Below, piece by piece: positions 6,465 through 13,529 of a stretch of 64,000 nucleotides of DNA (positions within the stretch are counted from its first letter, which is position 1; each line of letters opens with the position of its first letter). A program made the position numbers and the translations under genes. The notes beneath the pieces are model-generated. The model worked only from the letters and a program-made list of their open reading frames with translations. It was not told where the DNA came from and ran no database searches. The stretch is from NCBI RefSeq assembly GCF_003063545.1, contig NZ_NESD01000002.1:248001-312000 (forward strand), written 5' to 3'. Source of the DNA: Limnohabitans sp. Jir61 (GTDB lineage: Bacteria; Pseudomonadota; Gammaproteobacteria; Burkholderiales; Burkholderiaceae_C).

Positions 6465-7457
6465 ATGCACACCATCCAAACGCCCGCCCGCATTCGTCGC
6501 ACGATGTGCATGAGCCTTGCCGCTGTGGCTTTGTGCAGCTGGCTCAGCCCAGCGGCATACGCGCAAAGCTACCCCAGCAAGCCCATCAAGTTTGTCGTGC
6601 CCTTCAGTGCAGGCAGCGCCACTGACAACGTGGGCCGCATCTTGGCGCAAGCCATGGGTGACGCGATGGGGCAAACCATCACGGTGGAAAACAAAGCAGG
6701 TGCCAACGGCATCTTGGGTGCTGAAATGGTCAAAGGCGCGCCTGCCGACGGCTACACATTTTTGGTGACGACCAGCACCACGCAAGCGGCCAACGTGCAC
6801 CTGTACCGCAAGCTGCCTTATGACCCCGTGAAAGACTTCACGCCCATCGGCAAGATTGGTGAGACCGGCTTTATCTTGATGGTGAACGCCGACTTCCCCG
6901 CCAAAGACATGAAAGAGTTTGTGAGCTACGCCAAGGCCAACCCCGGCAAGCTCGCGTTTGGTCATGGCTCATCGGGTTCACTCGTGTCTGCTGCCATGCT
7001 CACTGAGTTGGCAGGTTTGCAAACCGTCAACGTGCCCTACAAAAGCATCCCACCTGCATTGACCGATTTGCTCGGTGGCCAGATTCAATTCGCGTTTGCC
7101 GACACGGGCAACGCCGTGTCGCAAATGAATGGCGGGCGTATGCGTGGCCTCGGTGTGACCACCAAGAAACGTGCAGGTAAAGCCCCCAACGTGCCGCCCA
7201 TTGGCGACACCGTGAGCGGCTACAACGTGAGCGCGTGGTTTGGCCTGATGGCCCCTGCGGGCATGCCTGCTGACGTGCAAAAGAAAGCCACAGCCACTTT
7301 GATGGCTGTTCTGGCCAAGCCTGAAGTGCGCGAAAAAATTCAAGGCGTGGGCATTGACCTGGATGCGGAAGACTCCGCCACACTCGCCAAAACCATCGAC
7401 GCCGAAATCAAAAAATGGGGCGGCTGGGTCAAGACCGCTGGCATCACACCTGAATAA
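6465..7457 (+). CDS. Tripartite tricarboxylate transporter-type (Bug/TctC) solute-binding protein
   Basis: Periplasmic solute-binding protein of the Bug family. Start chosen at ATG 6465 (MHTIQTPARIRR), giving 330 residues; ATG 6438 is an alternative. A signal peptide ends near AAYAQS, followed by the family signature YPSKPIKFVVPFSAGSATD. Members bind carboxylates or related small anions for TctAB permeases, but no tctA or tctB gene is near, so this is an orphan receptor. It lies 3 bp before a CoA-transferase gene, which suggests the ligand may be a carboxylic acid that is then activated to a CoA thioester. Confidence 0.9.
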   Translation: MHTIQTPARIRRTMCMSLAAVALCSWLSPAAYAQSYPSKPIKFVVPFSAGSATDNVGRILAQAMGDAMGQTITVENKAGANGILGAEMVKGAPADGYTFLVTTSTTQAANVHLYRKLPYDPVKDFTPIGKIGETGFILMVNADFPAKDMKEFVSYAKANPGKLAFGHGSSGSLVSAAMLTELAGLQTVNVPYKSIPPALTDLLGGQIQFAFADTGNAVSQMNGGRMRGLGVTTKKRAGKAPNVPPIGDTVSGYNVSAWFGLMAPAGMPADVQKKATATLMAVLAKPEVREKIQGVGIDLDAEDSATLAKTIDAEIKKWGGWVKTAGITPE

Positions 7458-7460
7458 GCC

Positions 7461-8645
7461 ATGAATAGCAACGACCACTTGGCACAAAACGCCGGTACCC
7501 ACGGCGCACTCGCAGGGTTACGCGTCATCGACATGACCGGCGTCGTGCTAGGCCCCTACGCCACCCAAATCTTGGGCGACTATGGCGCAGACGTCATCAA
7601 GATCGAGCCACCCAGTGGCGACATCATGCGCCATGCGGGACCGATGAAGCACCCGGGCATGGGCCACATTTTCATCAATGCCAACCGCAACAAACGCTCA
7701 GTGGTACTGGACTTAAAAAAACCCGAACAACGCGAACAGTTGCTGGCTTTGTGCAAAACCGCCGATGTATTGGTCTACAACATTCGTCCTGCCGCCATGG
7801 CGCGTTTGGGTTTGTCGTTTGACACGCTGCACGCCGTCAACCCACGCTTGGTGGTATGCGGCGCGTATGGCTACAGCGAAGGCGGCCCCTACTCCGACTG
7901 GCCCGCGTACGACGACCTCATTCAAGGCGCTGTAGGCATGCCGTGGTTGATGACGCAAAGCGGCAGCACCGAACCCCGTTACGCGCCCACCACCTTTGCC
8001 GACCGCGTGACGGGGCTCAACATGGTCCACGCCGTCATGGCCGCCATCATTGCGCGCTACCGCACTGGCGTGGGCCAGCATGTGGAAGTACCCATGTTTG
8101 AATGCTTGTTGCAGTTTGTGTTGGGCGATCACTTGTGTGGTGAAACTTGGCAGCCCTCTCTTGGCAACATGGGCTATGCACGTTTGCTGGCGGTCAATCG
8201 CAAACCCTACGCCACACAAGACGGGCACATCTGCGCCCTCATGTACAACGACGCACATTGGCAAGCGTTTTTAAAACTCGTGGGCGTGCCTGACTTGTTT
8301 CAAACCGATACGCGTTTTGCTACGCATGCTGAACGCCTCAAAAACATCGATGCGCTCTATGGCGTGGTCGGCCAACACATGCGCAAGCGCACCACCGCCG
8401 AGTGGATGAAAGACCTCACCACGCATGACATCCCCGTCATGCCCATGATGAAGCTAGATGACTTATTGACAGACCCACACCTCACCGCCACACAAGGCTG
8501 GCTAGATGTACCGCATCCATTTGAAGGCATGTTGCGACAGCTGCGACCGCCAGTGCGTATGAGCGGGACGCCCACGGGTGTGTGGCGACCAGCACCGCGT
8601 TTGGGTGAACACACCGAAGAAGTACTGAGTGAGCTAAGCGTCTGA
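7461..8645 (+). CDS. CaiB/BaiF (class III) CoA-transferase
   Basis: Family III CoA-transferase, 394 residues, which moves CoA between an acyl-CoA and a free carboxylic acid through an aspartyl intermediate. The catalytic aspartate is Asp151 in the motif PAYDDLIQGAVG, in the usual place. N-terminal GLRVIDMTGVVLGPYAT and DVIKIEPPSGD segments are standard. It follows the Bug protein gene by 3 bp and clearly forms one operon with it. The specific acid cannot be read from the sequence. Confidence 0.9.
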   Translation: MNSNDHLAQNAGTHGALAGLRVIDMTGVVLGPYATQILGDYGADVIKIEPPSGDIMRHAGPMKHPGMGHIFINANRNKRSVVLDLKKPEQREQLLALCKTADVLVYNIRPAAMARLGLSFDTLHAVNPRLVVCGAYGYSEGGPYSDWPAYDDLIQGAVGMPWLMTQSGSTEPRYAPTTFADRVTGLNMVHAVMAAIIARYRTGVGQHVEVPMFECLLQFVLGDHLCGETWQPSLGNMGYARLLAVNRKPYATQDGHICALMYNDAHWQAFLKLVGVPDLFQTDTRFATHAERLKNIDALYGVVGQHMRKRTTAEWMKDLTTHDIPVMPMMKLDDLLTDPHLTATQGWLDVPHPFEGMLRQLRPPVRMSGTPTGVWRPAPRLGEHTEEVLSELSV

Positions 8646-8682
8646 TACGCTACCTATAAATTTAACGCTAACGGAACGACCG

Positions 8683-9537
8683 ATGAAATTCAAAGGCACA
8701 GACAACTACGTTGCAACCCAAGATTTGATGCTGGCAGTCAACGCCGCCATCGCACTTAAGCGCCCTCTGCTGGTCAAGGGCGAGCCAGGCACCGGTAAAA
8801 CCATGCTGGCCGAAGAAGTGGCACAGGCCCTAGGTATGCCCCTGCTGCAGTGGCACATCAAGTCGACCACCAAAGCGCAGCAAGGTTTGTACGAGTACGA
8901 CGCTGTGAGCCGCTTGCGCGACAGCCAAATGGCCGACACTGAGAGTGCCGAGCGCGTGAAAGACATCAACAACTACATCCTCAAAGGTGTGTTGTGGCAG
9001 GCTTTCACAGCCGAAGAGCCTGTGGCCTTGCTGATTGACGAGATTGACAAAGCCGACATCGAGTTCCCTAACGACTTGCTGCGTGAACTCGACCGCATGG
9101 AGTTTTATTGCTACGAGACGCGACAGCTCATCAAGGCTAAAAACCGTCCGCTGGTGTTCATCACCTCGAACAACGAGAAAGAGTTGCCAGACGCGTTCTT
9201 GCGCCGCTGCTTCTTCCACTACATCAAGTTCCCAGATGCTGACACCATGCGCCACATCGTGCAGGTGCACTTCCCCACCATCAAGCAAGACTTGCTGAGC
9301 GTGGCGATGAAAACCTTCTTTGACATTCGCAACTTGCCTGGCCTCAAGAAAAAACCTTCGACCAGTGAGCTGATTGATTGGCTCAAACTGTTGGTGGCAG
9401 AAGACATTCCACTCGAAGCACTGCAAACCGCGGACGACAAAGTGTCCATCCCACCACTCGTGGGCGCACTGCTGAAGAATGAACAAGACACCACGCTGTT
9501 TGAAAAACTGGTGTTCATGCAAAGCCGCAACCGCTAA
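8683..9537 (+). CDS. MoxR-family AAA+ ATPase
   Basis: AAA+ ATPase of the MoxR family, 284 residues. Walker A is GEPGTGKT (residues 33-40) and Walker B ALLIDEIDKAD near 115-125; sensor and arginine-finger regions follow. MoxR proteins work with von Willebrand A domain partners to insert cofactors or mature protein complexes; CoxD of the carbon monoxide dehydrogenase system is a close analogue. A small membrane protein and a CoxE-type VWA gene follow directly, but no cox structural genes are present, so the target is unknown. Confidence 0.92.
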   Translation: MKFKGTDNYVATQDLMLAVNAAIALKRPLLVKGEPGTGKTMLAEEVAQALGMPLLQWHIKSTTKAQQGLYEYDAVSRLRDSQMADTESAERVKDINNYILKGVLWQAFTAEEPVALLIDEIDKADIEFPNDLLRELDRMEFYCYETRQLIKAKNRPLVFITSNNEKELPDAFLRRCFFHYIKFPDADTMRHIVQVHFPTIKQDLLSVAMKTFFDIRNLPGLKKKPSTSELIDWLKLLVAEDIPLEALQTADDKVSIPPLVGALLKNEQDTTLFEKLVFMQSRNR

Positions 9538-9551
9538 ACGAAAGACGCACC

Positions 9552-9767
9552 ATGTTTGCATCATTGATAGAAGGCCTCACAGACGCCCTAGGTTTTGTGT
9601 TGGGTGCACTCTTGGGCTATGGGTTCGGTGTGGCTTTTGGGCTCGATTTGTTTGCACCCGGCTACGGCACGGGCAGCATCATTGCCATCATGTTGGTGGG
9701 CTTGGGTGGCGGCATGGGGCTACAAGCCGCACGCCACTTTCGTGCACCCAAGGTTGACGCTGAATAA
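9552..9767 (+). CDS. Small two-helix membrane protein between moxR and VWA genes
   Basis: 71-residue protein with two predicted glycine-rich hydrophobic segments (about residues 9-32 and 41-60; GALLGYGFGVAFG and IIAIMLVGLGGGMG). It has no recognised domain. It lies 14 bp after the MoxR gene and 9 bp before the VWA gene, so co-expression is certain on layout grounds. It might anchor the MoxR-VWA pair at the membrane, but that is only inference. Confidence 0.75.
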   Translation: MFASLIEGLTDALGFVLGALLGYGFGVAFGLDLFAPGYGTGSIIAIMLVGLGGGMGLQAARHFRAPKVDAE

Positions 9768-9776
9768 AACACAGCC

Positions 9777-10961
9777 ATGCTGATCGACTTCTTCTACACC
9801 CTGCGCGCGGCCAAAGTGCCTGTGTCGGTGCGCGAGTACCTCACACTGCTCGAAGCGCTGCAGGCCAATGTGGTGGGCCCAGCCTCTGACGCATGCAGCA
9901 TGGATGATTTCTATCACCTATCTCGTACTGTGCTGGTCAAAGACGAAAAGCACTTCGACAAGTTTGACCGTGCGTTTGGTGCGTACTTCAAAGGCGTGGA
10001 GATGTTGACCGACTTCACCAAAGAAGTGCCGCTCGACTGGCTAGAGAAGATTCTTCAAAAAGAACTCACACCTGAACAAAAAGCCGCCATCGAAAAAATG
10101 GGCTGGGACGAGTTGATGGAGACGTTGAAGAAACGCCTCGAAGAACAAAAAGAACGCCATGAGGGTGGCAACAAGTGGATTGGCACAGGTGGCACCTCAC
10201 CCTTTGGCAATGGTGGCTACAACCCGCAAGGCATTCGCATTGGCGGCAAAGGCGGCAACCGCAGCGCGGTAAAGGTGTGGGACCAACGTGCCTACCGAGA
10301 CTACGACGACACGCAAGAGCTAGGCACACGCAACATCAAAGTGGCGCTGCGCCGCTTGCGTCGCTTTGCACGCGAGGGCTCGGCTGAAGAGCTGGACCTT
10401 GACGGCACCATTCACAAGACAGCTGCCAATGCAGGCTTCTTAGACATCTTGATGCGCCCCGAGCGCCACAACAACGTGAAGGTGTTGTTGCTCATGGATG
10501 TGGGCGGCACGATGGACGACCACATTGCCCGCGTGGAAGAACTGTTCAGCGCGGCCAAAGCCGAGTTCAAGCACTTGGAGTTTTATTACTTCCACAACTG
10601 CGTCTACGACTTCATGTGGCGCAACAACAAGCGCCGCTATGCCGAGAAGTTTGAGACTTGGGACATCATTCGCAAGTACAACAAAGACTACAAACTCATC
10701 TTCATTGGCGACGCCACCATGAGCCCGTATGAAATTGTGCAGCCCGGTGGCAGCGTGGAATACAACAACGAAGAGGCCGGTGCCGAGTGGCTGCAACGCT
10801 TGCTACACGCCTTCCCTAAGTTTGCATGGATAAACCCTGAGCCACAAGGCGTGTGGGAATACCGCCAAAGCATTGCCATCATTCAGCAAATCATGAGCAA
10901 CCGCATGTTCCCGCTCACGCTCAAAGGCCTAGAAGAAGCGATGCGAATGTTGAGCAAGTAG
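9777..10961 (+). CDS. VWA domain protein, CoxE-like
   Basis: 394-residue protein with a C-terminal von Willebrand A/CoxE domain, partner of MoxR ATPases. A metal-ion-dependent adhesion motif variant DVGGTM is seen near residue 240, where DxSxS is canonical, so the metal site may be modified. The N-terminal region (LIDFFYTLRAAKVPVSVREYL) is the conserved CoxE-type start. A charged linker rich in Glu/Lys and Gly/Asn (residues about 105-165) separates the two parts. Together with MoxR it is expected to remodel or activate a target complex not encoded here. Confidence 0.9.
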   Translation: MLIDFFYTLRAAKVPVSVREYLTLLEALQANVVGPASDACSMDDFYHLSRTVLVKDEKHFDKFDRAFGAYFKGVEMLTDFTKEVPLDWLEKILQKELTPEQKAAIEKMGWDELMETLKKRLEEQKERHEGGNKWIGTGGTSPFGNGGYNPQGIRIGGKGGNRSAVKVWDQRAYRDYDDTQELGTRNIKVALRRLRRFAREGSAEELDLDGTIHKTAANAGFLDILMRPERHNNVKVLLLMDVGGTMDDHIARVEELFSAAKAEFKHLEFYYFHNCVYDFMWRNNKRRYAEKFETWDIIRKYNKDYKLIFIGDATMSPYEIVQPGGSVEYNNEEAGAEWLQRLLHAFPKFAWINPEPQGVWEYRQSIAIIQQIMSNRMFPLTLKGLEEAMRMLSK

Positions 10962-10981
10962 TTTTACAACCGGAGACAACG

Positions 10982-11464
10982 ATGACAACAGACGATCAAA
11001 TTCTTGATGACACACCACCTGAATCACGCCTACCTAAACTATTTATTCCGCAACTTCTGCCGTTCTACGATGCGGTCGAACCTCTGTCTTGGTTATTGAT
11101 TCGGCTCACCGTAGGTTTGATGCTGCTGCCCCATGGCATCCCAAAATTCATGGCCGGCGTGGAATCCACTGCAGCATCTGCCCTGACAAAACGCGGCATC
11201 GAAGCGGCAGAGCCTTTAGCCGTTGTGTTAATTTTTCTTGAAACAATAGGTGGCTTGTGCGTGGCCTTAGGCTTGGGTACGCGATTATTTGCTGCCGCGA
11301 TCACTGTGGAAATGATGGTCATCAGCTACCACTACCTTCCCAAGTTTGGATGGACTGGCCCTGGCTATGAATACCCACTCATGTGGGGATTGATCATGTT
11401 TGCGATCGCCTTGCGCGGTGGTGGACCTTATTCGTTAGATCGCCGATTAGGAAAAGAGCTTTAA
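10982..11464 (+). CDS. DoxX family membrane protein
   Basis: Integral membrane protein with about four helices and the DoxX family features LIRLTVGLMLLPHGIPKF and ETIGGLCVALGLGTRL. Start is the ATG at 10982, preceded by a GGAG-like site, giving 160 residues. DoxX proteins are small membrane redox-associated proteins; the family name derives from a thiosulfate:quinone oxidoreductase subunit, but most homologues are uncharacterised. It lies 20 bp after the VWA gene and may belong to that operon. Confidence 0.85.
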   Translation: MTTDDQILDDTPPESRLPKLFIPQLLPFYDAVEPLSWLLIRLTVGLMLLPHGIPKFMAGVESTAASALTKRGIEAAEPLAVVLIFLETIGGLCVALGLGTRLFAAAITVEMMVISYHYLPKFGWTGPGYEYPLMWGLIMFAIALRGGGPYSLDRRLGKEL

Positions 11465-11508
11465 CCTGCCTTTTGGCCCTGATCAAGGGCGCCTAAAATA
11501 CATGTGCT

Positions 11509-11583
11509 GCCGCCGTAGTTCAATGGATAGAACGACTCCCTCCTAAGGTGTAGATACAGGTTCGATTCCTGTCGGAGGCACCA
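11509..11583 (+). tRNA. tRNA-Arg (anticodon CCT), with two stem mismatches
   Basis: A 75-base cloverleaf with encoded CCA. The anticodon loop CTCCTAA has U33, anticodon CCU and A37; the D stem GTTC/GAAC and the T stem ACAGG/CCTGT are intact, and the T loop is TTCGATT. Two positions do not pair: G4 opposite A69 in the acceptor stem (GCCGCCG against CGGAGGC) and U29 opposite U41 in the anticodon stem (ACTCC against GGTGT). It ends one base before the stop codon of the convergent pilT gene. Confidence 0.88.
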
Positions 11584-11584
11584 C

Positions 11585-12577
11585 TTATGACTTGATATGC
11601 TGCGCCAACGCAGCAAGGCTTTGTTCCATCGTCTGCATCCCCACTGCGCGGCCTGTTTGTATGACTGAATGCAGCTGAGCCACTTTACCTTCCCGAATCA
11701 GGTTGCGCACTGCAGGTGTGCCCACCATCACCTCATAAGCGGCCACACGATCCTCGCCATCTTTGCGCTTGCACAGCACTTGTGAGATCACCGCATTGAG
11801 CGATTCAGACAACATGCTGCGCACCATCTCTTTCTCTTCACTAGGAAACACATCCACGATGCGGTCTATGGATTTGGCGGCACTCGAGGTATGCAAGGTC
11901 CCCAGCACCAAGTGACCTGTTTCAGCTGCTGTCATGGCCAAACGAATGGTTTCAAGGTCGCGCAGTTCACCCACCAAAATCACGTCGGGGTCTTCACGCA
12001 ATGCGGCGCGCAAAGCATTGGCAAAGCTGTGGGTATGTGCTCCCACCTCACGCTGTTGAATCAAACATTGGTGCGACGTGTGCACAAATTCAATCGGATC
12101 CTCAATGGTGATGATGTGCTTAGGCTCAGATTGATTGAGGGAATGGACCATAGCCGCCAACGTGGTGGATTTACCAGAGCCTGTGGGCCCTGTGACCAAC
12201 ACCAAACCACGGGTTCGCTGTACAAGCTCAGAAAAAACAGCTGGTGCTTGCAATGATTGCAAACTGGGAATGCAATGAGGAATGACACGAAACACGGCAG
12301 ACATCCCGCGTGCTTGCTGAAATACATTGACTCGAAAGCGCGAAAGACCCTCGATCTCTAATGAGAAGTCACATTCCAATGTGTTTTTGAAATGCGATTG
12401 CTGCGTCGATGACATGATGCTCATCATGGCTAAGTGAATCTCGTCACGACTCAAAGGATCGACCGAAATCGGTGTGAGATCACCGTTGAGTCGCAGCATG
12501 GCAGATGTACCAGAGGACAAATGCAAGTCAGATGCACGACGTTCGACGCATTGTTGCAACAAGTTTTGTATGTTCAT
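11585..12577 (-). CDS. pilT: Twitching motility ATPase PilT
   Basis: Type IV pilus retraction ATPase, 330 residues from the ATG at 12577 (MNIQNLLQQCVERRASDLHL). Walker A is GPTGSGKST (about residue 130); an Asp-box-like ALREDPDVILVGE and a His-box region TAAETGHLVLGTLHT follow, all standard. The C-terminal AVRNLIREGK corresponds to the AIRNLIRE motif of PilT that is needed for retraction. It is solitary here, convergent with tRNA-Arg. PilU is less likely given the C-terminal motif. Confidence 0.93.
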   Translation of the reverse strand: MNIQNLLQQCVERRASDLHLSSGTSAMLRLNGDLTPISVDPLSRDEIHLAMMSIMSSTQQSHFKNTLECDFSLEIEGLSRFRVNVFQQARGMSAVFRVIPHCIPSLQSLQAPAVFSELVQRTRGLVLVTGPTGSGKSTTLAAMVHSLNQSEPKHIITIEDPIEFVHTSHQCLIQQREVGAHTHSFANALRAALREDPDVILVGELRDLETIRLAMTAAETGHLVLGTLHTSSAAKSIDRIVDVFPSEEKEMVRSMLSESLNAVISQVLCKRKDGEDRVAAYEVMVGTPAVRNLIREGKVAQLHSVIQTGRAVGMQTMEQSLAALAQHIKS

Positions 12578-12764
12578 GCGAGTCTTTCTAGCCCAGTACA
12601 GCAACGCATTTGTAACTAAACAGGATTCATTTTTAAACCCTTTATCTCAGAACACAGCCAATCAGGGAATTTACTAACCATCGTTTTGAAAAAAGCACGC
12701 CACTCAGCCGCAAAAACACTAGTCAAAGCTGGCACAATGCACCCGTTTTAACAAGGAACTTCTC

Positions 12765-13049
12765 ATGAACAAAACTGAATTGATCGAAGCAGTGGCAGCA
12801 CACACCGAATTGACTAAGGCCGATGCTGGCCGCGCTGTCAATGCCATCCTCGACGTCATCACACACGCTGTTGCCAAAAAAGACGACGTGCAATTGATCG
12901 GCTTCGGCACTTTCAAAGCTGCTGCTCGCGCTGCTCGCACAGGTAAGAACCCACGTACTGGCGAAGCCTTGAAAATCGCAGCTGCTGTGGTGCCTCGCTT
13001 CACTGCCGGCGCAGCGTTCAAAGCTGCTGTGAACACCAAGAAGAAGTAA
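12765..13049 (+). CDS. hupB: HU-family DNA-binding protein
   Basis: Histone-like HU protein of 94 residues. The N-terminal dimerisation helices begin MNKTELIEAVAAHTELTK and the DNA-binding beta arm region carries GFGTFKAAARAARTGKNPRTGE, with the RTGKNPRTG tip that intercalates DNA. Preceded by AAGGA with a typical spacing and followed by a strong terminator, so it is probably monocistronic and highly expressed. Family assignment is certain; the hupB symbol is by convention for single HU proteins in this group. Confidence 0.95.
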   Translation: MNKTELIEAVAAHTELTKADAGRAVNAILDVITHAVAKKDDVQLIGFGTFKAAARAARTGKNPRTGEALKIAAAVVPRFTAGAAFKAAVNTKKK

Positions 13050-13068
13050 TTCTTCGCGTTCACGCACA

Positions 13069-13103
13069 AAAGCGGCATCGGGCAACCGAGCCGCTTTTTT
13101 ATT
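13069..13103 (+). terminator. Rho-independent terminator after HU gene
   Basis: A GC-rich hairpin with arms AAGCGGC and GCCGCTT is followed directly by a T-rich tract. It lies 20 bp after the HU stop codon. Confidence 0.85.
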
Positions 13104-13129
13104 TTTTCTAAATAGATTGAGACACGAGC

Positions 13130-13510
13130 ATGTTCACACACATCTTCTTGGGTGCCAAAGACATTGAAGCATCACGCAAGTTTTATGACGCAGCACTCGG
13201 TGCATTGGGCCATGCCGCAGGCGCAGGTGGTGGCACACGTTATGTGTACCGCACCCCTACGGGCACCTTTGGTATCAACACCCCTATCAATGGCGAACCA
13301 GCTACGTTTGGTAACGGCAGCACCTTAGGTTTTGCAGCCAAGTCGCCAGCCGAAGTGGACGCATTTCATGCAGCAGGCGTGGCCAACGGCGGCGTCACTT
13401 GCGAAGACCCACCGGGCCCACGCACCAATCCAGCGTTTAGCTACTACATCGCTTACTTGCGTGACCCAGCGGGCAACAAGATTTGTGCGATGTGCCGCAC
13501 CGCTGCATAA
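13130..13510 (+). CDS. VOC/glyoxalase-fold family protein
   Basis: 126-residue protein of the vicinal oxygen chelate superfamily. It opens with MFTHIFLGAKDIEASRKFYDAAL, the typical first beta-alpha-beta-beta-beta module, with a candidate metal ligand His4. The second module ends FSYYIAYLRDPAGNKI, with the acidic ligand position present as Asp in DPAGN. Members include glyoxalases, dioxygenases and resistance proteins; the substrate cannot be predicted. Monocistronic between the HU terminator and the convergent SulP gene. Confidence 0.88.
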   Translation: MFTHIFLGAKDIEASRKFYDAALGALGHAAGAGGGTRYVYRTPTGTFGINTPINGEPATFGNGSTLGFAAKSPAEVDAFHAAGVANGGVTCEDPPGPRTNPAFSYYIAYLRDPAGNKICAMCRTAA

Positions 13511-13529
13511 GTTGCATGAAGCAGCCGCA

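Noticed and set aside
11509..11583. tRNA-Arg as the attachment site of an integrated element
   Set aside because: No integrase gene, no repeat of the tRNA 3' end and only ordinary genes flank it.
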